Notes: generated from the letters alone by a model not told the origin. A stretch of 16,214 bases of DNA from Actinomycetota bacterium (GCA_010028225.1 RGOY01000011.1:1-16214), one strand, 5' to 3'. Positions 6,464 through 15,172 are shown, counted from the first letter of the stretch. Numbers and translations are program-made.

Positions 6464-8332
6464 TTACCGCTTCGCCTTCGCCTTCTCGCCTTCTGAGTTG
6501 GTCGAGAGCGCTGCGATAAAGGCCTCCTGCGGTACTTCGACACGGCCGACCATCTTCATTCGCTTCTTGCCCTCTTTCTGTTTCTCCAAGAGCTTGCGCT
6601 TTCGAGTGATGTCACCGCCATAGCATTTGGCAAGAACATCTTTTCGGATGGCACGGATATTCTCACGGGCAATGATTTTCGCTCCGATTGCCGCTTGGAT
6701 AGGCACTTCGAATTGCTGCCTTGGAATCAATTCACGCAATTTCTGCGTCATGCTCACTCCATAGGGATAAGCCTTCTCTCGATGAACGATCGCGGAGAAT
6801 GCATCGACGGTATCGCCCTGAAGCAAGATATCCACCTTCACCAAGTCGCCCTCTTCCTCACCGGTTGGTTCATAGTCGAGTGAGGCATAACCACGAGTTC
6901 GAGATTTCAATTGATCAAAGAAGTCAAAGACAATTTCGGCGAGAGGTAACTTGTATCTAATCTCGACTCTATCCTCAGATAAATAGTCCATCCCAAGAAG
7001 TACGCCGCGCCGTTGTTGGCAGAGTTCCATGATCGTGCCAATGAATTCGCTGGGTGAGAGAACAGTCGCGCGAACTACTGGTTCATAAACACTCGCAATC
7101 TTGCCAGCGGGATATTCACTGGGATTGGTGACGACTAACTCTTTGCCATCGTCGGTGGTCACTCGATAAACCACATTCGGGGCAGTTGAAATCAGCGAGA
7201 GATTGAATTCTCGCTCAAGACGTTCTCGCACGATCTCCATATGTAACAACCCAAGGAATCCGCAGCGAAATCCAAAACCAAGTGCCGCAGAAGTCTCTGG
7301 CTCGTAGACGAGAGCGGCATCATTGAGCTGCAACTTTTCCAAAGCATCACGAAGCACTGGATATTCATCACCATCAATGGGATAAAGGCCCGAGAAGACC
7401 ATCGGTTTTGGATCTTTGTATCCAGCCAACGGTTCTTTGGCAGGCTTATTGAACGTCGTGACGGTATCGCCAACTCTGCTCTGTCTTACATCTTTCACAC
7501 CAGTGATGAGGTATCCCACCTCACCCACACCAAGTCCATTACTCGCCATCGGCTCTGGAGAGATGACGCCTACTTCCAACATTTCATGTTTGACGCCGGT
7601 CGACAGCATCTGAATTGTGTCGCGTGGCGAGAGCTTTCCATCGACAACACGGACATAGGTGACGACGCCACGATATGTGTCATATACCGAATCAAAGATA
7701 AGCGCTCTCGCTGGCTTATTCGCATCTCCTATTGGAGGTGGAATATCTTTAACAATCTGATCAAGGAGTTCTCTTACACCTTCACCAGTTTTTCCTGAGA
7801 CTCGAAGGCAATCACTTGGATCACAACCGATCAACTTGGCTAATTCGGCTGCAAATTTATCCGGCTGTGCAGCAGGAAGATCGATCTTGTTCAACACGGG
7901 AATTATTGTGAGATTGTTTTCCATCGCAAGATAAAGATTGGCAAGAGTCTGCGCTTCAATTCCCTGCGCTGCATCGACGAGCAGGAGCGCGCCTTCACAA
8001 GCCGCCAGTGAGCGTGACACTTCATAGGTGAAGTCGACATGGCCCGGTGTATCGATCATGTTGAGAATGTATTCCTGGCCATCAATTCCACTTCGCCAAG
8101 GAAGGCGGACTGCCTGCGACTTGATCGTAATGCCGCGCTCACGTTCGATATCCATGCGATCGAGATATTGATCGCGCATATTGCGCGCATCGACAACTTC
8201 AGTGATCTGAAGCATTCGGTCGGCTAGAGTCGATTTGCCGTGATCGATATGAGCGATAATGCAAAAATTGCGGATGGCGGCAGGATTGGTCGCTGCCGGT
8301 TGCGGCGCTTTCTTAGATGAGAGAGCAGGCAT
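6464..8332 (-). CDS. lepA: Elongation factor 4 (LepA), ribosome back-translocation GTPase
   Basis: The product is 622 aa, slightly longer than the usual ~600 because of a 20-residue N-terminal extension and a short charged tail (EGEKAKAKR). All GTPase motifs are present: G1 AHIDHGKST (27-35), G2 RERGITI (64-70), G3 DTPGH (94-98), G4 NKID (148-151), G5 SGK (179-181). The C-terminal LepA-specific domain ends with the family signature RMKMVGRVEVPQEAF. EF4 binds the ribosome, can back-translocate tRNAs and contributes to 30S biogenesis or translation under stress. The start ATG at 8332 follows rpsT by 23 nt. Its ribosome-binding site GAGGG is 14 nt upstream, further than usual, with a small hairpin in between. 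The rpsT-lepA-hemW order is normal for Actinobacteria. Confidence 0.98.
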   Translation of the reverse strand: MPALSSKKAPQPAATNPAAIRNFCIIAHIDHGKSTLADRMLQITEVVDARNMRDQYLDRMDIERERGITIKSQAVRLPWRSGIDGQEYILNMIDTPGHVDFTYEVSRSLAACEGALLLVDAAQGIEAQTLANLYLAMENNLTIIPVLNKIDLPAAQPDKFAAELAKLIGCDPSDCLRVSGKTGEGVRELLDQIVKDIPPPIGDANKPARALIFDSVYDTYRGVVTYVRVVDGKLSPRDTIQMLSTGVKHEMLEVGVISPEPMASNGLGVGEVGYLITGVKDVRQSRVGDTVTTFNKPAKEPLAGYKDPKPMVFSGLYPIDGDEYPVLRDALEKLQLNDAALVYEPETSAALGFGFRCGFLGLLHMEIVRERLEREFNLSLISTAPNVVYRVTTDDGKELVVTNPSEYPAGKIASVYEPVVRATVLSPSEFIGTIMELCQQRRGVLLGMDYLSEDRVEIRYKLPLAEIVFDFFDQLKSRTRGYASLDYEPTGEEEGDLVKVDILLQGDTVDAFSAIVHREKAYPYGVSMTQKLRELIPRQQFEVPIQAAIGAKIIARENIRAIRKDVLAKCYGGDITRKRKLLEKQKEGKKRMKMVGRVEVPQEAFIAALSTNSEGEKAKAKR

Positions 8333-8345
8333 CGGTCACCGACCG
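8333..8345 (-). other. Small hairpin between ribosome-binding site and lepA start
   Basis: On the minus strand CGGTC-GGT-GACCG forms a 5-bp perfect stem with a 3-nt loop ending directly before the lepA ATG. The ribosome-binding site GAGGG (8347-8351) lies on the far side. If folded, the hairpin would bring the site close to the start codon. No U-tract follows, so it is not an intrinsic terminator. Confidence 0.35.
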
Positions 8346-8355
8346 ACCCTCGTAT

Positions 8356-8625
8356 TTACTTGATGCCAGCTTTGGCAGCAGCACGGGCCATCGCTGACTT
8401 CTTGTTGGCCGCCTGGCTTTTATGGATGACGCCTTTCGAGACAGCAACGTCGAGTGCCCGAGTAGCGCTTCGCAATTCCTTCTTCGCACCTGTCGAATCG
8501 CCTTCGGCAAGGGCATCACGGAATCGTCGGACTGCAGTCTTCAGCGAGGAACGAACAGCCTTGTTTCGTTCAGTTGCTTTCGCATTGGTCTTGATCCGCT
8601 TTACCTGAGACTTGATATTTGCCAC
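8356..8625 (-). CDS. rpsT: Small ribosomal subunit protein bS20
   Basis: The product is 89 aa, normal for S20, and very basic. It opens with MANIKSQVKRIKTNAKATERNKAVRS, here quoted in parts (ANIKSQVKRI, then NKAVRSSLKT), and contains KGVIHKSQAANKKSAMAR (about 64-81), both diagnostic of the family. S20 is a helical primary binder of 16S rRNA in the 30S subunit. The start is GTG at 8625, supported by GAGAGG 7 nt upstream (8633-8638). It reads from the same strand as holA and lepA; the ~100 nt ahead of it hold a possible promoter, so it may begin the transcription unit rpsT-lepA-hemW. In some bacteria S20 autoregulates its own translation, and a non-ATG start favours such control; this is not shown here. 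Confidence 0.97.
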   Translation of the reverse strand: MANIKSQVKRIKTNAKATERNKAVRSSLKTAVRRFRDALAEGDSTGAKKELRSATRALDVAVSKGVIHKSQAANKKSAMARAAAKAGIK

Positions 8626-8675
8626 GAACGAACCTCTCGAAGATGTAGTGGGTGCCTTTCAAAATCCGAAGGCGG

Positions 8676-8705
8676 AGGTTACCAGCAAGCAGAAGGCGCA
8701 TTCAA
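8676..8705 (-). promoter_or_regulatory. Possible promoter for rpsT
   Basis: On the minus strand TTGAAT (8700-8705), an 18-nt spacer and TAACCT (8676-8681) resemble -35 and -10 boxes, each 4/6 to the consensus. They lie in the 97-nt gap between holA and rpsT (8626-8722) and would give a leader of about 40 nt carrying the GAGAGG ribosome-binding site. The gap holds no recognisable ORF; a 4-bp TCCG/CGGA hairpin followed by TTTT at about 8663-8678 is too weak to call a terminator. Confidence 0.35.
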
Positions 8706-8722
8706 ACTGAAGAAAGCGAGCG

Positions 8723-9730
8723 TTAGACCTTGCGCCATGCGGTGCTCTGGTCAGGCGATTTCACCAATTTCCCACCAGAGGCTATGGCAAGGACCATTCG
8801 CTCGACTGCGTAGTGAGCATGGACTTCGCCACCTTTGACTGCCCAATCAGCACGAACAATCTCATTAAGTGCAATTTCGAAATCATCCTCTGACCACGAA
8901 GCAATCTGGCGACGAGCCTTATCGATCTGCCACGGTGCCATCCCTAACTCACCCGCGACTTCAAATGACTTGGTGCTTCGAGGTAAATCAATCACCTTGA
9001 GCATCGACTTCACCGACATTGTTATTGCAGAGAGAACTTGGATTGGTTCGATTCCAGAATCAAAGGCATATCTGGTCGCAACGAGCGCCTTTCGAGGATC
9101 TTTAGCGATGACCGCATCTGCAACATCAAAACCGGTAGTCAACTTTCGACCTCGAGTATGAGCGAGTACTTCATCTTCATCAATGACTTTTCCTTGTGGC
9201 GTGTCATTGTTGATCTGACGTGAGGCACTGACCATCTCTCGCATATCTGCATAGCCAGCGACAAGGGCAGCGAGAGCAGCTGGTGCGATCTTGCGCCCCA
9301 AGGACTTGAACTCACCTTGCAAAAATTCCATCTTCTCAGAGGCCTTCTTGAGCGGTTCTGCTGGAAATACTTTCGTCGATTTCTTCTTGACGCGATCAAG
9401 CAATCCTTTTCCCTTTACTCCCCCTTTATGAATCCAGACTACGACAAGAGCTGGATCTGGGTCTTGGATATAGCGATCTACTTCATCGTGCATCTCGCTA
9501 TCAAGATCTTGGAGATTCCTTACGACGAGAATTCGTTTATCCGCAAAGAGTGATGGCTCTGTTGCTTCGGCGATAGCGCCGACCTCTGCCTCCGCGCAAT
9601 CAACAACGCGCTTCTCATGATCACGGTGGTCGTGAAGAATCGCTGCAAGGGATCGCTCCACCACAACTTCCTCACTGCCGTGAATGAGATACATCTCCCC
9701 TGCCATGCGGGTAAATCTAGCCGAGGCCAC
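8723..9730 (-). CDS. holA: DNA polymerase III delta subunit (clamp loader)
   Basis: The product is up to 335 aa, normal for HolA. The start region reads YLIHGSEEVVVERSLAAI (from about residue 14), the typical opening of delta subunits (YLIxGxDxxLxxxAl). The body has VVRNLQDLD (about 69-77), VVVWIHKGG and a C-terminal helical collar region. Delta is the wrench of the clamp loader that opens the beta ring, and sits in the cytoplasmic replisome. The start is not certain: GTG at 9730 follows the comEC stop directly (TGAGTG), while ATG codons at residues 9 and 13 are alternatives closer to the conserved block; none has an ideally spaced ribosome-binding site. The comEC-holA-rpsT order is conserved in Actinobacteria, so the identity is strengthened by context. 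Confidence 0.93.
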   Translation of the reverse strand: MASARFTRMAGEMYLIHGSEEVVVERSLAAILHDHRDHEKRVVDCAEAEVGAIAEATEPSLFADKRILVVRNLQDLDSEMHDEVDRYIQDPDPALVVVWIHKGGVKGKGLLDRVKKKSTKVFPAEPLKKASEKMEFLQGEFKSLGRKIAPAALAALVAGYADMREMVSASRQINNDTPQGKVIDEDEVLAHTRGRKLTTGFDVADAVIAKDPRKALVATRYAFDSGIEPIQVLSAITMSVKSMLKVIDLPRSTKSFEVAGELGMAPWQIDKARRQIASWSEDDFEIALNEIVRADWAVKGGEVHAHYAVERMVLAIASGGKLVKSPDQSTAWRKV

Positions 9731-11869
9731 TCACTTCACTACGAGGGGCCACCACCTGACTCTTGCTGGTCCATCTTGGTCTGTTCGGTGAATCAAGGCG
9801 GGAGAAAGTGCCTCCAAAGTCTCACTAGCGGGGTGTCCGAAAGTATTACTTGCACCCACGCTGATGAGGGCAAGCTTTGGATTGAGCTCTCCATCAAAAC
9901 TTGCACTTCGAAATTTGGAGCCGTGGTGACTGACTTTGTATATCGCTACACGGGAAAGATCATGATCGCGGGCAATGATCTCTTGAACTGGAGGTTCGAT
10001 ATCACCACCGGCGAATATCAATGCTCCCGCCTTCTCGATCATGAGCACAAGACTCCTATTGTTAAGAGTCGATCCATCACCAGGGTTAGCGGAGAAAACC
10101 CCTGCCTCACCTCTCGCTGGCCAAAGAACTTCTATCGATAGATCTGCCACGTTGTAGCGCTCACCTTTGGCGACAATTCTTGGCTCACTACCGAGGACTC
10201 TTTCTACCTTCTCCAACAACGTTGCACTGAAACCATCGATGTTCTCAGCGATCCACCACTGCCTGACCTTGCGGCCACGGACAAGCCCTTCTACTCCCCC
10301 ATAGTGATCTGCATGTGCATGAGTAATCACGAGAAGTGGGATCTCGTTGATTTTTGCTTGTCTCAAGCATTTGTCGATGGATTTCGAATCTGGGCCAACA
10401 TCAATCACAATCGCACTACGGCTTCCTGTTCGAATCAAAAGGGCATCGCCTTGTCCGACATCACATTGAAAGAGCATCCAATCATCACTTCGCAGGGCAA
10501 ATGTGGCTGTGCCAACGAAAGCAAGCGCCAGAAATAAGAGCAATACTTTCTTTGATAGTGCACGATAAGAAATAAAACCAGTAAAGATCGCGACTATGGC
10601 TGAGATTGCGCCAAGCCATCCTCCCGGAAGATCAATAAGTGGAAAGTACGTTGCTAAATCGGCCAAGAAAACTATGGGTCGTGCACCGAATTCAGCGAGG
10701 ACGGCAAAGAGTGAGGCCAGTTGCTTTGAGATCGAGAGTGTAGCTACCGAGAGAAAACCTAGGATTGTTACCCACGGGACTACAGGTGATGCCAGGACGT
10801 TTACAGGAACTTGTGCAAATGAGAATTGTGATGAGATGGCAATGATGACTGGCATCGTAAAGAATGTTGCGGAGAGAGGAATTGCCAGCAAGTCAGCCAC
10901 TAAAGTCGGTGCGCCAAAGCGAGATCTGAGCCAGAGTGAGATTCTTGGTGAAAGAGTGATGATCCCTGCGGTCGCAAGTACAGAGAGAAGAAATCCGATA
11001 TCTTGCGAGAGAAAAGGATCAATAAGTAGCAGGGCTGCGACCGCACTCCCGAGCGCTGCGATCCCGATCCGTCGTTCACCTTTCAGCCCAGCAATCAAAA
11101 CGATCAGCGCCATGACGCCCGCCCTCAGTACTGATGGAGAAGGCCTGACCAAGAGAACGTAGATTGTGAGCGCCGCGAGTGTGATTGCAACGGGAAACTG
11201 GCGTCGGCGAAAGGCTCTGGATGAGAGCGCCAAGATGAACCCTGCGATGATTGAAAAATTTGTGCCGCTGACAGCGGTTAGATGCGAGAGTCCAGCCATG
11301 CGCATTCGATTGGCAAACTCACTCTCTTGAAGTGATGTGTCACCAATGACCATTCCTGGTACTAGCGAGCCGCTCTCTCCTTGGGCGAGAAAGAGCGAAC
11401 GAAACTCCTCCCTTTTCATTGCCAATTCTCGCCAGAGCCAGGAGTGTGAGCGGCCCGTCACATCATCAACGACAAGAGTTAAAGCAACCCGTCTCTCTTT
11501 GCTCTCGATGACGCGTCCCCTGCCACCTTCAATCAACCCATAGCTCTGGTCACAACTTCGTGAAATGACTCGAAGAGGAACTCGAAGCGCTTTGCCATTG
11601 AGCCATTTACTTTCGGCTCGAAAAGAGCAACTACTCATCGTGAAGTGTGAGCCAATCACTCGTGGTGGCAACTTCTTGGCATCACTTCTCACCACGTATT
11701 CAAAGTCGACCTCACCTTTCATATCAACTCGTTCCAAAACCTCCGTCCTTGATCCCATGGCAAAAGTCGAGATCAGGCATGCGCCCATGAGAATGTAGAG
11801 ACCTGACTTGGACTTCAAAGCAGATAGTCGAAGGCAGAGTAGGGAGAAGAGAGCAATCCCCACCATCAC
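9731..11869 (-). CDS. comEC: ComEC/Rec2 DNA-uptake channel with metallo-beta-lactamase-like domain
   Basis: The product is at least 712 aa. Many hydrophobic segments flank the Competence-domain motif MAGLSHLTAVSGTNFS (191-206). The C-terminal metallo-beta-lactamase-fold domain begins at LFQCDVGQGDALLI (about 467-479) and has THAHADHYGG (516-525), FAGGDIE and YKVSHHGSK, consistent with a nuclease that may degrade the non-transported strand. ComEC forms the inner-membrane channel for transforming DNA and works with ComEA, encoded just upstream. Start: GTG at 11869 (then ATG) has AGGG 6 nt upstream. However, the same frame stays open for 39 more codons back to 11986 and encodes a hydrophobic, ComEC-like segment (RIALIAGVIWISVIFALWLG) with no ATG, GTG or TTG. 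The real start may be CTG at 11950 or ATT at 11959. The gene abuts holA. An oligotroph may use it to acquire DNA as nutrient or for recombination (inference). Confidence 0.94.
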   Translation of the reverse strand: MMVGIALFSLLCLRLSALKSKSGLYILMGACLISTFAMGSRTEVLERVDMKGEVDFEYVVRSDAKKLPPRVIGSHFTMSSCSFRAESKWLNGKALRVPLRVISRSCDQSYGLIEGGRGRVIESKERRVALTLVVDDVTGRSHSWLWRELAMKREEFRSLFLAQGESGSLVPGMVIGDTSLQESEFANRMRMAGLSHLTAVSGTNFSIIAGFILALSSRAFRRRQFPVAITLAALTIYVLLVRPSPSVLRAGVMALIVLIAGLKGERRIGIAALGSAVAALLLIDPFLSQDIGFLLSVLATAGIITLSPRISLWLRSRFGAPTLVADLLAIPLSATFFTMPVIIAISSQFSFAQVPVNVLASPVVPWVTILGFLSVATLSISKQLASLFAVLAEFGARPIVFLADLATYFPLIDLPGGWLGAISAIVAIFTGFISYRALSKKVLLLFLALAFVGTATFALRSDDWMLFQCDVGQGDALLIRTGSRSAIVIDVGPDSKSIDKCLRQAKINEIPLLVITHAHADHYGGVEGLVRGRKVRQWWIAENIDGFSATLLEKVERVLGSEPRIVAKGERYNVADLSIEVLWPARGEAGVFSANPGDGSTLNNRSLVLMIEKAGALIFAGGDIEPPVQEIIARDHDLSRVAIYKVSHHGSKFRSASFDGELNPKLALISVGASNTFGHPASETLEALSPALIHRTDQDGPARVRWWPLVVK

Positions 11870-11946
11870 TTGCCACCCTAGCCAGAGTGCAAAGATGACT
11901 GAAATCCAGATGACTCCAGCAATAAGAGCAATTCGACTTTGAAGTA

Positions 11947-12591
11947 TCAGAGAGTCAATCGAGAGGAGATCTGTCGGAAGATTGACTCACCAATTCCAGA
12001 GACGGATTGAATCGATTCAAGGGTTTGGAAAGGGCCATTCTTGTTGCGATAATCGATGATTCGTTGTGCAATAACGGGCCCGATTCCTGGCAATAAATCG
12101 AACTGTGCCTTACTTGCGCTATTGAGAGAGACTTTGCCCGCGAAGATGCTCTTTCTGCCCGAAGGCCTCGTCGCTGAAATGAACTTCTCTTTCATGATGA
12201 GGACCTGCTCACCATCAACTAACTTTCGAGCAAGATTTATGTGAGAGGTACTTACGCCGAGCTTCACTCCGCCTGCAATGGTTATTGCATCGATTACTCG
12301 TGATCCCTCCGGTAACTGGTAGACACCAGGGGTTTTCACTTTCCCTGCCACATCTATATAGATCACTTGATTACTGGAGGCTCCAGGGGTGATGGAGTTA
12401 GCACTGGTAGGAATTGGACCGGTAGAAATTGGACCGGTAGAAATTGGACCGGTAGAGGTCGACTTCTCTTGAAGAACTGGAACTGCCTCGGTCCTTGAAG
12501 AGAGGAAGAAGAAGATTGTGAGTGTGATAGCACCGATGCCAATGACGAGAAGGCCTCGTCGTTGTTCGGGTGTGAAATCAGGAATTTTCAT
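11947..12591 (-). CDS. comEA: ComEA-like DNA-binding competence protein
   Basis: The product is 214 aa. It has one N-terminal membrane anchor (about 13-31, LLVIGIGAITLTIFFFL), a low-complexity Ser/Thr/Gly/Pro/Ile linker (45-65), an SLBB domain (about 75-135, YIDVAGKVKTPGVYQLPEG) and a C-terminal helix-hairpin-helix pair (about 154-214; LPGIGPVIAQRIIDYR at 167-182, VSGIGESIF at 197-205). This is the standard ComEA layout: an extracytoplasmic, membrane-tethered receptor that binds double-stranded DNA and passes it to ComEC. The ATG at 12591 has AGGG unusually close (1 nt). The stop TGA overlaps a CTG in the ComEC frame (CTGA). Type IV pilus genes needed for uptake are not in the window, so whether the cell is competent cannot be judged. 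Confidence 0.93.
   Translation of the reverse strand: MKIPDFTPEQRRGLLVIGIGAITLTIFFFLSSRTEAVPVLQEKSTSTGPISTGPISTGPIPTSANSITPGASSNQVIYIDVAGKVKTPGVYQLPEGSRVIDAITIAGGVKLGVSTSHINLARKLVDGEQVLIMKEKFISATRPSGRKSIFAGKVSLNSASKAQFDLLPGIGPVIAQRIIDYRNKNGPFQTLESIQSVSGIGESIFRQISSRLTL
12406..12456. repeat. 15-bp in-frame tandem repeat in comEA linker
   Basis: Three head-to-tail copies of the 15-bp unit GGTAGAAATTGGACC (plus strand; the first copy has one G/A change) lie at 12406-12420, 12421-12435 and 12436-12450, followed by the first 6 bases of a fourth. On the coding strand they give repeats of Gly-Pro-Ile-Ser-Thr in the linker after the membrane anchor. Because the unit is a multiple of three, gain or loss of copies would only change linker length. 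Confidence 0.9.
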
Positions 12592-12671
12592 TCCCTGATC
12601 AAAGCGACTCGACCAGAGCTTCTTTCGATGACCTATGTGGGGTGTTGATATCTCGCGACTGTTGAAAGCAT

Positions 12672-15164
12672 TTAAACGACGACGTTGACCAGCTTTGGTG
12701 CTCGAACAATCACATTCTTGACTGTCATCTGACCTATTGCCTCAATCATTGCGGGGTTGGCAAGAGCGATTTCGCGAAGCGCAGCCTCATCAATTCCTGG
12801 CGCAACCTCAATGCGATCCTTGATTTTTCCATTGACCTGAAGAAGAGCAATCACTTTTTCCGCTACCAAGAGCGTCTCATCAATCTTGGGCCAACCTGCT
12901 CGTGCGACTGAGGGCTTATGCCCCAATTTTTCCCACATCTCTTCAGCAGTGAAGGGCGCAATCAATGAGAGCGATATTGCAACCGCTTCCGCGGCTTCGC
13001 GGACTGCTGGATCGGCACCACCTGGGCCTGAATCGATGGCTTTTCGCGTGGCATTGACTAACTCCATAATGCGTGCAACCGCAACGTTGAACCTAAAGGA
13101 CTCGACGGCGAATGCGATATCAGCAAGGGCCTTATGCGTCACCTTTCGAAGTGGAAGATGACCTGTAGCAATATCAGCACCAACCTTTGAGGTGACGTCG
13201 TGAGATATTCGAAGTGCGCGGCTTAAGAATTTCACCGAGCCCGATGGAGAAACGTCTCGCCAGTCGACATCATCCTCAGGTGGTCCGGCAAAGACCATCG
13301 AAAGGCGAATGGCATCAACACCGTGCTTTCCAAGTTCATCTGAGAGTCGAACGAGATTGCCTCGACTCTTGCTCATCGCAGAACCATCCATCAAGACCAT
13401 TCCTTGATTGAGAAGTCGAGTAAAAGGCTCAGTGAAATCTAGATAGCCCATATCGTGAAGGGCCTTAGTAAAGAATCTGGAATAGAGAAGATGCAATATC
13501 GCATGCGATACACCGCCGACATATTGGTCAACAGGTAACCAAGTTTTCACTGCTTCACTATCAAAAGGCTTGTCATGGACATCAACGCTTGTGTAGCGGA
13601 GGAAATACCATGAGGAATCAACGAATGTATCCATCGTGTCGGTATCCCTGCGCGCCGGGCCGCCACACTTTGGACATTCGACATTGACCCACTCATCTGC
13701 CGTTGCAAGTGGCGAAACACCCTTCGGCTTCAAATCGATATCTCTGGCTGTCGGCAGTTTCACCGGGAGTGATTGATCGGGCACTGCAACCTCACCACAT
13801 TTTTCACAGTGAATGATTGGGATTGGCGTTCCCCAGAACCTCTGCCTTGAGATGAGCCAATCACGGAGTCGATAGTTATCTGTTGCCTCTGCCGAACCTT
13901 TTGCTGCAAGGTCAGCGACAATTTTCGTGCCCGCAGAAGCAACACTCGTACCGTTATAGGGGCCAGAGTTGATGAGAACTCCATCACCGTCGGTTGCGAC
14001 GCCACTCTCATTCGGGTCTTCACTAGCGGTATCGACTACGACTCGAATTGGAAGTCCCATCGCTTTAGCAAAATCTAAGTCGCGTTGATCATGAGCTGGA
14101 ACAGCCATGATCGCACCCGTCCCATAATCTGCAAGGACATAATCACTTGCCCAGATCGGGATTCGCTCATCATTGACAGGATTGATTGCGAAGCGATTGA
14201 GGAAGACTCCTGTTTTCTGTCGATCAGTGGAGAGTCGATCAATATCAGATGCAGCTCGTACCGACTCGAGATATTTCTCAAACTCAGCCTCGACGCCACT
14301 ACCTTGAGCGAGCTCTCGGGCAAGGTCTCCATCTACGGCAACGACCATGAAGGTTGCGCCAAAGAGAGTATCTGGTCGAGTCGTGTAAATCGTGACTGGA
14401 CTCTCTCGACCCTCAATTTCAAAATTCACCTTTGCACCAGTCGATTTTCCGATCCAGTTTCGCTGCATCGTTAGAACTTTTTCGGGCCACTTACCCTCTA
14501 GTTGTTCCATATCGACAAGGAGTCGCTCGGCATAATCGGTGATCTTGAAGTACCACTGGTTCAATTTTTTCTTTGTGACACCGGTATCGCACCGTTCACA
14601 AAGGCCAGCCACTACCTGTTCATTTGCAAGAACGGTCTGGCAATCTGGGCACCAATTGACAGCAGAATCTTTCCGATATGCAAGACCACGTTCATAGAGG
14701 CGCAGGAATATCCACTGGTTCCACTTGTAATACTCAGGATCACAAGTGTTGAACATCCGTTCCCAGTCAAAAGAACAGCCATAGCGCCTCATCGAGGCCC
14801 GTTGAGTCGCTATATTTTCATAGGTCCATTCGCGTGGGTCTGAATTCCGTTTGATCGCCGCATTCTCTGCAGGTAGTCCAAAGGCATCCCATCCGATCGG
14901 ATGCAAGACATTAAATCCGCGTTGTACCCAATAACGTGCAATCACATCGCCAAGGGCATACGCCTCGGCATGACCCATATGAAGATCGCCGGAAGGGTAA
15001 GGAAACATATCCAAGACATACTTCTTCGGACGAGAATCCTTTGGGTCTCCAGATTTGAATGGCGCTAGCTCATCCCAGACTTTCAACCACTTTTCCTGAA
15101 CACCTTGGATGTCATAGGCCTCATGACGTGAATCGAGGCGCTCGCCATCCATCTGCTCGGACAT
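12672..15164 (-). CDS. leuS: Leucyl-tRNA synthetase
   Basis: The product is 830 aa, within the bacterial LeuRS range. The class I signatures are HMGH (62-65, within FPYPSGDLHMGHAEAY) and MSKS (597-600, within DGSAMSKSRGN). A zinc-binding module has CPDC (172-175) and CERC (189-192). The inserted CP1 editing domain contains TTRPDTLFG (261-269), the Thr-rich site that hydrolyses mischarged tRNA, followed by a second zinc module (CEKC and CPKC) before the catalytic core resumes. It ligates leucine to tRNA-Leu in the cytoplasm. It lies 20 nt after the SDR stop. No well-spaced ribosome-binding site is present (GGAAGG is 14 nt away), but TAAACT lies 8 nt before the ATG. The 80-nt gap to comEA downstream shows no terminator hairpin. 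Confidence 0.98.
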   Translation of the reverse strand: MSEQMDGERLDSRHEAYDIQGVQEKWLKVWDELAPFKSGDPKDSRPKKYVLDMFPYPSGDLHMGHAEAYALGDVIARYWVQRGFNVLHPIGWDAFGLPAENAAIKRNSDPREWTYENIATQRASMRRYGCSFDWERMFNTCDPEYYKWNQWIFLRLYERGLAYRKDSAVNWCPDCQTVLANEQVVAGLCERCDTGVTKKKLNQWYFKITDYAERLLVDMEQLEGKWPEKVLTMQRNWIGKSTGAKVNFEIEGRESPVTIYTTRPDTLFGATFMVVAVDGDLARELAQGSGVEAEFEKYLESVRAASDIDRLSTDRQKTGVFLNRFAINPVNDERIPIWASDYVLADYGTGAIMAVPAHDQRDLDFAKAMGLPIRVVVDTASEDPNESGVATDGDGVLINSGPYNGTSVASAGTKIVADLAAKGSAEATDNYRLRDWLISRQRFWGTPIPIIHCEKCGEVAVPDQSLPVKLPTARDIDLKPKGVSPLATADEWVNVECPKCGGPARRDTDTMDTFVDSSWYFLRYTSVDVHDKPFDSEAVKTWLPVDQYVGGVSHAILHLLYSRFFTKALHDMGYLDFTEPFTRLLNQGMVLMDGSAMSKSRGNLVRLSDELGKHGVDAIRLSMVFAGPPEDDVDWRDVSPSGSVKFLSRALRISHDVTSKVGADIATGHLPLRKVTHKALADIAFAVESFRFNVAVARIMELVNATRKAIDSGPGGADPAVREAAEAVAISLSLIAPFTAEEMWEKLGHKPSVARAGWPKIDETLLVAEKVIALLQVNGKIKDRIEVAPGIDEAALREIALANPAMIEAIGQMTVKNVIVRAPKLVNVVV

Positions 15165-15172
15165 AAGGCGCG

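Noticed and set aside
6460..6543. Arg-rich N-terminal extension of HemW (28 codons) overlapping lepA
   Set aside because: The family starts just before the YIHIPYC block; the extension is the out-of-frame shadow of the Lys/Arg-rich LepA C-terminus, and GTG at 6459 is 4 nt after the lepA stop.
8626..8722. Intrinsic terminator after holA
   Set aside because: Only a 4-bp stem (TCCG/CGGA) with four T is present; too weak to claim.
9617..10141. 174-codon plus-strand ORF opposite comEC
   Set aside because: It is antisense to the conserved metallo-beta-lactamase domain of comEC and holA start, with no recognisable domain and no ribosome-binding signal; it is a shadow of strong coding on the other strand.
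10596..11162. 188-codon plus-strand ORF opposite comEC membrane region
   Set aside because: Composition (Ser/Thr/Arg-rich) is that of the reverse complement of hydrophobic codons; no family features seen.
12592..12671. Terminator or small gene between leuS and comEA
   Set aside because: No stable stem with a T-run and no ORF with a start and ribosome-binding site; no clear promoter either.
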